Origin: Ignavibacteria bacterium
Lineage (GTDB): Bacteria > Bacteroidota > Ignavibacteria > Tepidaquicellales > OLB5
Assembly (NCBI GenBank): GCA_030835025.1
Contig: JAUQWS010000043.1
Coordinates: 1-33,784 of the forward strand
DNA: 33,784 nucleotides
Direction: 5' to 3'
Shown one piece after another: positions 16,696 through 25,629 of this stretch. Under the pieces are notes generated by a model. That model worked only from the letters and a program-made list of their open reading frames with translations, made no database searches and had not been told where the DNA came from. Numbering within the stretch: position 1 is the first letter of the stretch; the number at the start of each line of letters is the position of its first letter. The position numbers and the translations under genes are program-made.

Positions 16696-17970
16696 ATGCC
16701 AGATAATATTAAATTCATACGCGATCCGATTTATGGATTCGTCGAGCTTAAAAATTCCGAAATTAAATTGCTGGATTCTCCTTTTTTGCAGAGATTAAGA
16801 AGAATAAAACAACTTGGAAATACTCATCTTGTTTATCCCAGCGCATGTCATTCCCGATTTGAACATTCATTAGGAGTCCTGCATGTGGCAAACAGGATGG
16901 CTCATCAAATAAAATTGCCTACCAGCCAGATTAGAGTTGTCAGATATGCAGCCATGCTTCATGATATCGGACATGGTCCATTATCCCACAATTTTGAAGA
17001 TATTATTAAAACAGCTGATGGTGAAAAAGTTTCGCATGAAGATATAGCCAAAAAAATAATAAAAGAGGATAGACTTATAGGTCAAGTTCTGGGCAGAGAT
17101 AAAGAATCTGTTTTAGAACTATTTGATGAGGAAAATGAAACTGCGACCAAAGAGATCATTTCAAGTAATATCGATGCTGATAAATTAGATTATCTGCGGC
17201 GGGATTCATATCATACAGGTGTTGCATACGGCACATTTGATCTGGAGAGGATACTTCATACAATCAGCGAGAAAGAAGAGGCTGACCGTTCTTATCTAAC
17301 GATTTTATGGAAGGGAACCGATGCTTTAGAAAATTACAGGTTAGCCCGTTATTTAATGCATACACAGGTTTATCAACATCATGTGAGGGCAATTTCGGAT
17401 AGCATGTTCCGAAGGGCAGTTGAAATTGCGAAAAGAGAAGAGACGCTGGATCCTGATTTATTTGAGATAGAAAATGAAAATTTCTTGAAACATTTCTTAT
17501 CAATGGACGATGTAAGATTTTACGACATAATATTATTTAATTCAAAACCAGAAAATAATGACTATAAATTGATTAATTGGCTTGAAACCAGAAATCTTTT
17601 AAAAAGAGGATATGAGGTCAATGTTAGGAATTTAGGTGTCTCGGAAAAGAGTAAAATCATCCGGATGAAGCCTTCAGACTTTGGTAGATATGAAGAGAAA
17701 CTTGCCAGTGAAGCAAATTGCGATAAAGACCTTGTCATCATTTATAAACAGGAAATAGAGAATGCACTCTACAAATCATCGTATGAATACTTGAAAGAAA
17801 ATAAAACTCCGTTCATAGTTCAGGATGAGAATGGAGATATACACGATCTTGATGAAGTGTCATTGATTCATAGCTCTTCAGAACCTTTATTGAAGTTTTA
17901 TATTTTTTGTCCTGAAGAAGCAAAGGAAACTATCAGGAAAATAGCAGGAGATGTCTTATATGGCGGATGA
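16696..17970 (+). CDS. HD-domain phosphohydrolase (COG1078, SAMHD1-like)
   Basis: A 424-residue metal-dependent phosphohydrolase. The family signatures are clear: RDPIYGFVEL (9-18), SRFEHSLGVLHVA with metal ligand H57, MLHDIGHGPLSH with H89, D90, H93 and H98, and NIDADKLDYLRRDSYHTGV with ligand D162. Characterised relatives cleave dNTPs or other nucleotides, and nucleotide depletion is an established antiviral strategy (SAMHD1, bacterial dGTPases). The substrate is not visible from sequence. The gene sits in the middle of a modification-helicase cluster and overlaps the methylase start region, so coordinated expression is likely. Plain housekeeping function is unlikely given its context. Confidence 0.88.
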   Translation: MPDNIKFIRDPIYGFVELKNSEIKLLDSPFLQRLRRIKQLGNTHLVYPSACHSRFEHSLGVLHVANRMAHQIKLPTSQIRVVRYAAMLHDIGHGPLSHNFEDIIKTADGEKVSHEDIAKKIIKEDRLIGQVLGRDKESVLELFDEENETATKEIISSNIDADKLDYLRRDSYHTGVAYGTFDLERILHTISEKEEADRSYLTILWKGTDALENYRLARYLMHTQVYQHHVRAISDSMFRRAVEIAKREETLDPDLFEIENENFLKHFLSMDDVRFYDIILFNSKPENNDYKLINWLETRNLLKRGYEVNVRNLGVSEKSKIIRMKPSDFGRYEEKLASEANCDKDLVIIYKQEIENALYKSSYEYLKENKTPFIVQDENGDIHDLDEVSLIHSSSEPLLKFYIFCPEEAKETIRKIAGDVLYGG

Positions 17971-20500
17971 AAAAAGAACCCTCATCGAAACCTTCCTCCC
18001 TGTCGAGGAAATATCCGAAGAGGCAAAATCCGAAAAAGCCGGCCGCGCCCCAACTTTTGAGATGCATTACTGGTGGACACGAAAACCCCTTGTAACCGCA
18101 AGAGCGGCAGTTCTGGGCGCGCTCTTACCTTCTGATTACGATATCACAGATTTCAAAAGACTCCTCGGACTTAGCATGGAAAAGCGCGCCCATAACTATG
18201 ATATTAATCCTGAGCAGCTTGAAAAATTGAAGCGGGAATACGCTAAAGTCTGGGGAACCGAAAATCCTGTTGTCCTTGACCCCTTTGGCGGCGGAGGTTC
18301 TATCCCCTTTGAGGCTATGCGGGTTGGAGTAGATGCGATAAGCAATGATTATAATCCTGTGGCATATCTTATCCAGAAAGCCACGCTGGAATATCCCAGA
18401 AAATATGGAGAGAAGCTTTACATAGATGTTAAAAAAGGGCTTGAGTGGGTGTTCGAGGAGACAAAGAAAGAACTTGAGAGTTATTATCCCATGCATGATG
18501 GCTATCCAGCAGTCGCGTATATCTGGGCATGGATGGTGCGCTGTCCCAAGTGCGGATTTGATAATCCGCTTGTTGGGCAGTGGTGGCTAGTAAGAAAGGA
18601 TAAGAATAATGTTTTCATGAGACCATCGGTTGTGGATGGAAAATTGAGTATTGAGATTAAAAAGGGAACAGATGTTCCGGAAGGGACATGCAAAGGTGGA
18701 GAAGGGAGCTGCCTTTCTTGTGGTTCTATTATTCCAAATGAAGTAGTACGAAAAGATATTGCAAAGAGGGAAGAGGAAAAACTTTTAGCTGTGGTTCTTT
18801 CAAAAAATAAGGGAAAGGAATACGTTTTGCCATCAAAGGAAGATCTTGAGGCATTTGAAATGGCGAAAGAAGAGACATCTCGCAATTGGAATGAATGGCA
18901 GAATGATGATTTAGTGCCAATGGAAGAAATATCTGAAAATACAAGAGGTTCGATGACAGCGAAATTATATTTACAATATTGGTATAAAATACTCACTCCT
19001 CGCCAGCGACTCCTTTTTGTTACGTTACTGAAAAACATGAAGCAATATGGTAAAATAATTTCTAAGGAACATGATTCTGATTATAGTGAAGCAGTCACTA
19101 TTTATCTTTCTTTTATTTTTGGAAAACATATAGATTATAATTGTAGAACAACAAGTTGGCATCGAACCAGAGAATTGATTGGACATGCGTTAGCAGTCAG
19201 AGGAATCGGTATGATGTGGGACCATGTCGAAGTAAATCCATTTGTAAAAGGTTCTGGAACCCTTATGAACATAAATAATGCCATACTAGATGGGATAAAA
19301 TATACAACTGAAAAACTTTCAAACCGTGGAAATATCCTCATCACTCAAAGTTCAATTACAGCCCAAAGGGAAAAAGCTGATATCATTGCAACTGACCCGC
19401 CGTACTTCGATGATGTCCAATATGCGGAACTTAGCGAATTTTTCTATGTTTGGGAGCGCAAGGCACTTAAGGGCTTCCATGACCTGGGCGATATCCCTAA
19501 AGCAGAAGATATGTCTGTAGGTGGCAACAACAGAACCGCAGAATTTTTCCAGCAATTGTTCAAGCTCTCCTGCATCCGTATGCACGACTGCCTGAAAGAC
19601 AATGGCATCCTCGTTATGTTCTTTGCCCATTCCTCAATCGAGGCGTGGGATTTCGTGATAAGCTCCCTCCAGAAAGCGGCTTTCAGGATAACTGCAACAT
19701 GGCCAGTTCACACAGAAAGCACCACAAATCCTCTGGCGCGCGGTCATGCCTCTATGATGTCCTCAATCATCATCGTTGCCCGAAAGCGAAAATCCGAAAA
19801 ATCAGGTTACATTGAAGAAATAAAAGATGAAGTCGAAGCGCACTTGAAGCGGCGCCTGGATGAGTTCTGGAAATACGGATTGCGTGGGGCTGACCTTACG
19901 GTTTCGGCGATGGGAGCAACTCTTGATGTTATCACCCAGTATTCAGAGATCAAAAGCTATACGGGCGAGATGAAAATAAAGGATGTTCTTGCGCTCGTCC
20001 AGAAGTATGTCGCAGAATATGTATTGAGCAGATATATCAAAAATACAGCCGGACTTGACGCACAAACTTCATTTTATTTATATTCACGATTTAGCGCGCT
20101 TGAAGGGATGCCGTTTGACACAGCCAATCTGATCGCGAAAAGCCTGAATGTCAATTTAAAGCAGTTCGAGAGCGAGGGATTGATAAAATCTATTGACAAA
20201 GGAAAAGCTAAAGGCATCCAGATTTTAAAATATAATGAACGGGATTCTATTAGTGAAGACCCTCATTCGCTTATAGATGCAGTCCATCTTATCATGGCAG
20301 CGTTTGATAAAGGCGGCTTTGGCGAGGCAGATAAGCAAATGGAAAGAGTTCGATATAGCAGGAATGAGATCAAAGATATCCTTGAAGCTTTACAGTCGCT
20401 TGAGCCTGAAGACCCTGAGCGACAGATATCCATGAAGATTCTTGAAAGAACCGAGCAGTCATTCCCGAAAGCAGGACAGAGAGGATTGGATGATTTCTGA
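17960..20500 (+). CDS. DUF1156 (COG1743) adenine-specific DNA methyltransferase with Zn ribbon
   Basis: A predicted N6-adenine DNA methylase marking self DNA. Numbered from the ATG at 17960: the DUF1156 head covers about 1-60 (IETFLPVEEI, MHYWWTRKPL), SAM motif I is DPFGGGG (107-113), a zinc ribbon uses C195/C198 and C251/C254, and catalytic DPPY is 479-482. Motif I precedes IV by about 370 residues, so the target-recognition region should lie between. That middle (about 18590-19370) is sharply AT-rich. COG1743 enzymes act as PglXI in type-3 BREX. AGGAG (17946-17950) is nine bases from this start and abuts an alternative ATG at 17951. The gene overlaps the end of the HD gene. Confidence 0.92.
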   Translation: MADEKRTLIETFLPVEEISEEAKSEKAGRAPTFEMHYWWTRKPLVTARAAVLGALLPSDYDITDFKRLLGLSMEKRAHNYDINPEQLEKLKREYAKVWGTENPVVLDPFGGGGSIPFEAMRVGVDAISNDYNPVAYLIQKATLEYPRKYGEKLYIDVKKGLEWVFEETKKELESYYPMHDGYPAVAYIWAWMVRCPKCGFDNPLVGQWWLVRKDKNNVFMRPSVVDGKLSIEIKKGTDVPEGTCKGGEGSCLSCGSIIPNEVVRKDIAKREEEKLLAVVLSKNKGKEYVLPSKEDLEAFEMAKEETSRNWNEWQNDDLVPMEEISENTRGSMTAKLYLQYWYKILTPRQRLLFVTLLKNMKQYGKIISKEHDSDYSEAVTIYLSFIFGKHIDYNCRTTSWHRTRELIGHALAVRGIGMMWDHVEVNPFVKGSGTLMNINNAILDGIKYTTEKLSNRGNILITQSSITAQREKADIIATDPPYFDDVQYAELSEFFYVWERKALKGFHDLGDIPKAEDMSVGGNNRTAEFFQQLFKLSCIRMHDCLKDNGILVMFFAHSSIEAWDFVISSLQKAAFRITATWPVHTESTTNPLARGHASMMSSIIIVARKRKSEKSGYIEEIKDEVEAHLKRRLDEFWKYGLRGADLTVSAMGATLDVITQYSEIKSYTGEMKIKDVLALVQKYVAEYVLSRYIKNTAGLDAQTSFYLYSRFSALEGMPFDTANLIAKSLNVNLKQFESEGLIKSIDKGKAKGIQILKYNERDSISEDPHSLIDAVHLIMAAFDKGGFGEADKQMERVRYSRNEIKDILEALQSLEPEDPERQISMKILERTEQSFPKAGQRGLDDF

Positions 20501-20510
20501 GGTTGATTAG

Positions 20511-23500
20511 ATGCCGATAAGCTGGAATGATGTTGAACAGCGATTCAAGGAAAATCGGTTTGATGACTTAATAAAGTTAAAGCTCAATATCGATGCTTTC
20601 CGCCTTCATCTCAAACATAAGTTCGATCCTGTTTCAGCAGTAGCCATCGGAAAGATCGACCCTCTACCCCACCAGATCGAAGCTTTTGTAAAAATGATGA
20701 GACTGCTACGACCTCAGAGTGGGATTGACGGCAGGATTCGAATGCTCCTAGCTGATGATGTGGGGTTGGGTAAAACCATTATGATCGGCCTTGTCATGAA
20801 GGAGTTGATCCTTCGAAAAAAGGTTCATCGGGTGCTTATCGTTTCCCCATCTGGATTGCAGATCCAGTGGAAAGAAGAGATGAATGATAAATTCAATGAG
20901 TCGTTCAAGATAATTCATGGACAGATAGAAAGCAATCTGTATATAGAGGAAAACAGAGCCATAATCTCGGTAGATACGGGAAGGAGCACCGAGAAATATG
21001 ACTTGTTGCTGCAGGCTTCATGGGACATGATAATTATTGACGAAGCGCATAAGCTCAAGCCCGGCTCTTTAAGGTTTGAACTGGCGCAAGAATTAAGCAA
21101 ACGGACTAAACATCTGATCCTGGCATCAGCAACTCCGCATGACGGCAAGGTGGAAAACTTCACTGCTCTCGTAAAACTTGTCGATGACGAACTGGAATAT
21201 AGTTCGGATTCAGGGGAATTCAAGAAATTCCTGGAGCCTTTAATGATCAGGCGGCTTAAAGAGGAAATTGTAGATTTCAGAGGAAAAAAGATCTTCCCGA
21301 ATAGAGATCAGCCCCAGACAATAAATATCGATTATTCTCCTGAAGAAATGGAGTTCTATAACGGGGTTGAAGATTATGTGACAACTTACTATCAGAAAGC
21401 AGATGAAGAGGGGAAAAACACAGCGATACTTGCTTTATACATTCTTCACCGACGAGTGAGTTCGTCAATCATAGCTGGTTTAAGTTCTTTGATAAAGAGA
21501 AAAATACGATTGCTTGAGCCTTACATAGACCTTGATGTCAATAAAGAGATCAATTACTTGGATTATCTTGAAGACCAAGACGAAGTGAAGAAGGAGAGGG
21601 CTGAAGATATTTTGTTAGGTGCAACAGCAAGTTCAGGTGAAGACCTCAAGATTGAATTGAAGGCCCTCGATCACTTAATCTCAATGGGAGAAAAACTGGT
21701 TGCGGAGGAAAAGGATAGCAAATTCAAGAAACTGATAGAGTTAGTCAGAGATCTACGAAAAGAGCAGCCAGAAGATAAGATAATAATATTTACTGAATTT
21801 ACAGATACTCTCCGATTCCTTGAAAACAAACTTATAAAAGACGAAGGATTTTTAGTATCTAAAATAACCGGCGGTATGAGTATTGAAGAGAAAAAAGAAG
21901 CAGCCAGACTTTTTGAAAAATCATCTCATATTTTATTAGGCACAGAAGCAGCAGGTGAAGGATTGAATCTCCAATTTGCCAACATTGCAGTCAATTATGA
22001 ATTGCCCTGGAATCCTAACCGATTAGAACAAAGGATTGGCAGAGTTTATAGATATGGTCAGAAAAAAAGAGTCTTCATCCATAACTTCAAAACAGCTTTT
22101 CCTATTGATGATGCTGTATTGAAAAAAATTCATGAGAAAATGGAAAACATTAGAGCGGTATTTGGGGATAGCGCTATTGATGTTATTGGTTCATTGATCT
22201 CTGAGAAAGAAATGCTTGACATCTTTAAAGTGGCAAGGACTGCAGGTTCAGGGGTCGATAAAGTCGAAGAAATTTTGACTGAGAAGCTAGAGATTTTCAA
22301 AGAGATCGACCATTTCTTAATAAAGGAAAGGTTCAATCTGATCAATGTCAAAGACATGACAAGGGACATCTCTCACTGTATCAACAACTTTGATATTGAG
22401 AGGTTTTTTTTATCTTATATCACACAAAAAAAATCTGCTGAATATGCGTTCAAAGACGGCCAATATATTTTTGATATTCCTAAAGTTGAACCAATAAAAC
22501 CTCTCTGTATAGACTTAAAGCAATCCACTTTCACCAATCACCAATTCAAAGGTGTATTTGATACTAAAAGTAAGGGAATTTATGTAGCCCTTGGTCATCC
22601 AGCCCTCGAAGCGGCTATTGAAGATTCACTGGGATATAGTTCAATATCATTGATTTCATCCAAAGAAAAAGGTATTCTTGTCTCATTCATTTTGAAGTTT
22701 TTCAATGGTCTGGATCAAGAAATATATTCAGAACCATTACTCTTAATAAAAAATAACAAAGAATCAAAGATTCTAGATCCTCTGATGATATGGGAAATGA
22801 ATGAGAATAAAGCTCCCCAAATAACAAAAGAAAACATCGAAGAAAATAAGCAAATCCTTGGAGAGATTTTTGAGAATCCAAAGTCACTAATAGAGAATAA
22901 AATCAAAGATATCGAACAATTTGTCCAGGAAAAGAACTCAAAAGATTTGAAAATAGAGAATGATTTCCTTTTTGCAGAGTATGATTGGAAGATAAAAAAT
23001 CAGAACAATAAGAAGCAAGAACATCTAAGCAAAGGTCAGAATTATTTAATATCCGGTATTGATAAGAAAATTTCTGAACTGAGATCGGAAATCAAAAAAC
23101 TTTTAGCAGATAATCAAAGGTCAGGAACTATTCGATGGGAATTATGTGGGCCGGTAAATATTGCATTCCTAATACCTTCTATTGATGTAAATGAAGTTTC
23201 TCAAAAAGAAAATGAAAATATAGAGGAACTTAAGAAGGAAATTGAGCTTAAAGGAATGAGAGCCGTAATGGAATATGAAAAAGAACATGGGAGAGTACCA
23301 AGAGATGTCTCTTTTGAGACAATCCGAGGTTATGATATCGAATCAAAATCTACCGGAGAAAAGAGATGTATCGAGGTAAAATCTTTTGGAACACAAAATC
23401 CCATTCAAATAACATCCAACGAATGGAGAGCAGCATCTCAAATTCAAGATGAATATTATCTCTATGTCGTCCAGAATGTATTTTCTAATTCAGATATTCA

Positions 23501-23612
23501 TGTCATCAGGAATCCCTATGAAAATCTTGTAAAATTCATGAAGAAGGTAATTATTGAGGATTACCGAATGGTTTTGGATAAGTTACCAGAAGATTTTGAG
23601 TATGCAGAATAA
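20511..23612 (+). CDS. SNF2-family helicase with C-terminal PD-(D/E)XK (DUF3883-like) domain
   Basis: A 1033-residue superfamily 2 translocase probably acting on unmodified invading DNA. Motifs: DVGLGKT (83-89), DEAH (177-180), ASATPHDG, IIIFTEFTDTL, GEGLNLQFA and RIGRVYRYGQ (about 508-517). The C-terminal 110 residues form a nuclease-like domain with D942 (GYDIES) and E955-x-K957 (CIEVKS), the DUF3883/Mrr-like pattern. COG0553 helicases of this kind appear as BrxHII in type-3 BREX and DrmD in DISARM. It starts ten bases after the methylase stop behind GAGGTTGA. GC falls at about 21770, between the two helicase lobes (28 of 60 bases GC at 21661-21720, then markedly AT-rich), suggesting mosaic origin. 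Confidence 0.9.
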   Translation: MPISWNDVEQRFKENRFDDLIKLKLNIDAFRLHLKHKFDPVSAVAIGKIDPLPHQIEAFVKMMRLLRPQSGIDGRIRMLLADDVGLGKTIMIGLVMKELILRKKVHRVLIVSPSGLQIQWKEEMNDKFNESFKIIHGQIESNLYIEENRAIISVDTGRSTEKYDLLLQASWDMIIIDEAHKLKPGSLRFELAQELSKRTKHLILASATPHDGKVENFTALVKLVDDELEYSSDSGEFKKFLEPLMIRRLKEEIVDFRGKKIFPNRDQPQTINIDYSPEEMEFYNGVEDYVTTYYQKADEEGKNTAILALYILHRRVSSSIIAGLSSLIKRKIRLLEPYIDLDVNKEINYLDYLEDQDEVKKERAEDILLGATASSGEDLKIELKALDHLISMGEKLVAEEKDSKFKKLIELVRDLRKEQPEDKIIIFTEFTDTLRFLENKLIKDEGFLVSKITGGMSIEEKKEAARLFEKSSHILLGTEAAGEGLNLQFANIAVNYELPWNPNRLEQRIGRVYRYGQKKRVFIHNFKTAFPIDDAVLKKIHEKMENIRAVFGDSAIDVIGSLISEKEMLDIFKVARTAGSGVDKVEEILTEKLEIFKEIDHFLIKERFNLINVKDMTRDISHCINNFDIERFFLSYITQKKSAEYAFKDGQYIFDIPKVEPIKPLCIDLKQSTFTNHQFKGVFDTKSKGIYVALGHPALEAAIEDSLGYSSISLISSKEKGILVSFILKFFNGLDQEIYSEPLLLIKNNKESKILDPLMIWEMNENKAPQITKENIEENKQILGEIFENPKSLIENKIKDIEQFVQEKNSKDLKIENDFLFAEYDWKIKNQNNKKQEHLSKGQNYLISGIDKKISELRSEIKKLLADNQRSGTIRWELCGPVNIAFLIPSIDVNEVSQKENENIEELKKEIELKGMRAVMEYEKEHGRVPRDVSFETIRGYDIESKSTGEKRCIEVKSFGTQNPIQITSNEWRAASQIQDEYYLYVVQNVFSNSDIHVIRNPYENLVKFMKKVIIEDYRMVLDKLPEDFEYAE

Positions 23613-23680
23613 GAAAAAAATTCTGTCCAGATTGAAATTTATGATCATTTAAAGAGAATGGAAGATTCAGGTGGAATAAT

Positions 23681-25027
23681 ATGGATGAAGAAGTTAATGA
23701 ATTAAATCAAATTGAAATAGAGAAAACGCAAGAAGAAGACAATGATACGATACCAAAAGAACGAAAAACATACACAGATAAAAGCGATCCGGAAGTGGAA
23801 TCTTTATATGGAAAATACAAAAGAGGAAGACTCATATTACAACCAGAATTTCAACGTCGTTTTGTCTGGGATACCGGAAAATCGAGTCGTTTAATGGAAT
23901 CTGCTCTTTTAGACATACCTTTGCCAGTTATTTATCTGTCTGAAGAAAAAGATGGCAGAGAAACCGTAATAGATGGACAACAACGACTGACTGCCTTTTT
24001 CTCATTTATGGATGGTAAATTCCCTGATGGAAAAGACTTCAAATTAACGAGCTTAAAAGTGTATACAGACCTAAAAAAGAAAGCCTTCAAAGATCTTAGT
24101 GAAGAACTTCAAGATAAAATAAAATATTGCACAATTCGAACAATTACTTTTAAGAAGGAATCTGATTTGGATTTAAAATTTGAAATATTTGAGAGATTAA
24201 ATACGGGTGCTGTATCATTAAATTTTCAGGAGTTGAGAAATTGCATGTATAGAGGGCCATACAATAGTTTATTAAAGGAACTTGCCCAAGACCAAGATTT
24301 CATGTATCTTCTTGGTTTAAAATCTCCTGAGGATAGAATGAAAGATGTTGAATTTGTTCTAAGATTTGCGGCATTCTATCATTCGACATATCTGAATTAT
24401 AAACCACCAATTAAACGATTTCTCAATGAGGACATGGAGAAGTATACATCCATAAAAGAAAAAGAGATAACGGAATTGAGAACAGCATTTAAGAACGCGG
24501 TTTCGATAATAAGAACCTTATTGGATACACATGCATTCAAAAGATTTTATAGAGGGAGCGAAAAGAACAAAAATGGTTTTTGGGAGCCCAAGAAATTCAA
24601 TGCTTCTTTATATGATATTTTAATGTATAGCTTTGCAAGAGAGGATAAAAACAAGGTTTACCAAAATTTGGACTCTATTCGAGAAGCATTGATATACTTA
24701 ATGACTAATGATCAAGAATTTATTGATTCAATAGAACTTTCGACAAGCACCATTCAAGCAGTGCAAAAAAGATTTGATAAATGGAGATTAACTCTCCAGG
24801 ATATTATTGGGATTGCACAAAAAGAGCCACGATGTTTTTCAATGAAATTAAAAGAAGAACTTTATAAGAATTATTCTACATGTGCTATTTGTAATCAAAA
24901 GATAAACAATATTGACGATACAAATATTGACCATATAGAGCAATATTGGAAAGGAGGTAAAACAATTCCTGAAAATGCTCGATTAACTCACAGGTATTGT
25001 AATTTGGCAAGGTCGAGGAAAAATTAA
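23681..25027 (+). CDS. DUF262 protein with C-terminal HNH nuclease (GmrSD-like)
   Basis: A 448-residue protein with a ParB-like DUF262 domain (QPEFQRRFVW; IDGQQRLTAFF, with D98-G-Q-Q-R102), which in GmrS hydrolyses NTPs and controls the nuclease. The middle is helical. The C-terminal HNH domain has C401/C404, DHIE (D417, H418), N432 and LTHRYCN (H437). GmrSD proteins cut modified DNA; others protect phosphorothioated hosts. Here it follows the SNF2 helicase by 68 bases with ribosome site GGTGG at about 23669, so it could add type IV restriction or be the effector nuclease of the cluster. Start and length fit the DUF262-HNH fusion class. Confidence 0.88.
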   Translation: MDEEVNELNQIEIEKTQEEDNDTIPKERKTYTDKSDPEVESLYGKYKRGRLILQPEFQRRFVWDTGKSSRLMESALLDIPLPVIYLSEEKDGRETVIDGQQRLTAFFSFMDGKFPDGKDFKLTSLKVYTDLKKKAFKDLSEELQDKIKYCTIRTITFKKESDLDLKFEIFERLNTGAVSLNFQELRNCMYRGPYNSLLKELAQDQDFMYLLGLKSPEDRMKDVEFVLRFAAFYHSTYLNYKPPIKRFLNEDMEKYTSIKEKEITELRTAFKNAVSIIRTLLDTHAFKRFYRGSEKNKNGFWEPKKFNASLYDILMYSFAREDKNKVYQNLDSIREALIYLMTNDQEFIDSIELSTSTIQAVQKRFDKWRLTLQDIIGIAQKEPRCFSMKLKEELYKNYSTCAICNQKINNIDDTNIDHIEQYWKGGKTIPENARLTHRYCNLARSRKN

Positions 25028-25085
25028 AAAAAATGTTTTCAATTATTAGATTGTAAGGGTGGTATATATTTCCTTAGACTCCCTC

Positions 25086-25303
25086 CTCTCAACCCTAAAA
25101 CCCCGCCAGCTTGAAGCCATAAAACACACTCAAGCCCCCAACTGATCCTCGCAGGCGCAGACAAGATCACGACCATTACCACAGAGATGGTCGAAAAAGA
25201 TTATGGAAGCATGTTACGAGGTATAAGCGAAAGTATAAAATATTACCCGCAAGATATTGTTTTAAGACAACGATCTCGAAAATTATATATAGTGTTTAAT
25301 TAG
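25086..25303 (+). pseudogene. UvrD/PcrA-type helicase N-terminal remnant
   Basis: One frame reads LKPRQLEAIKHTQAP and hits a stop at about 25134-25145. The next frame continues LILAGADKITTITTEMVEKD up to TAG at 25301-25303. Together they copy the N-terminus of SF1A helicases, where the form is LNPxQxEAVxHxxGPLLILAGAGSGKTxxLTxR. The Walker A Gly-Ser-Gly-Lys-Thr is shortened to DKIT. With one frameshift, a damaged P-loop and loss of everything downstream, this is a dead gene fragment. The identification rests on motif order and spacing. Confidence 0.65.
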
Positions 25304-25617
25304 ATGAAGAATACTTTATTTATTGCTTTACAATGAAGGCGTTCCAGGGATGCAAGGATTTTAAACACTTTTCTCATGAAAATGAGTTACATATTTAAAA
25401 AATACATGAATAGTTAATATTTTATTCTTATAGTATTATCTAAAGAAAACATTTAGAATATGGGGTTTATTGACTGCATTCAATAGGTTTTTTCATGAAT
25501 CCATTGGAATATGTTTCTACAGAATTATCCCCATAAATTTGAGCAGTGAGAAAATCCATAAGGTTTTAATCAACAATTATTTATAGAGGATTATTAATTA
25601 TAACTAAATAACTAACG
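25304..25617. other. AT-rich gap before the SIR2 gene
   Basis: A strongly AT-rich stretch with a five-base-stem hairpin (CTCAT/ATGAG, 25373-25386) and the promoter box described at 25576. I see no coding sequence, RNA gene or repeat array in it. Confidence 0.5.
25576..25585 (+). promoter_or_regulatory. Probable TATA box of the SIR2-STAND gene
   Basis: ATTATTTATA lies about 45 bases upstream of the preferred ATG at 25630, which predicts a start near 25607 and a leader of about 20 bases containing the GGTGGA ribosome site at 25617-25622. This suggests transcription independent of the preceding cluster. Confidence 0.4.
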
Positions 25618-25629
25618 GTGGATTATACT

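Noticed and set aside
18502-19038. 178-codon minus-strand frame inside the DUF1156 gene
   Set aside because: It is fully antisense to a well-supported coding region with conserved zinc-ribbon residues; it has no domain and no ribosome site of its own that I can see.
12600-23612. Complete BREX or DISARM system
   Set aside because: PglZ, BrxA and BrxL (BREX) and the DUF1998 protein DrmB and helicase DrmA (DISARM) are absent; only the methylase, helicase and ATPase parts are shared.
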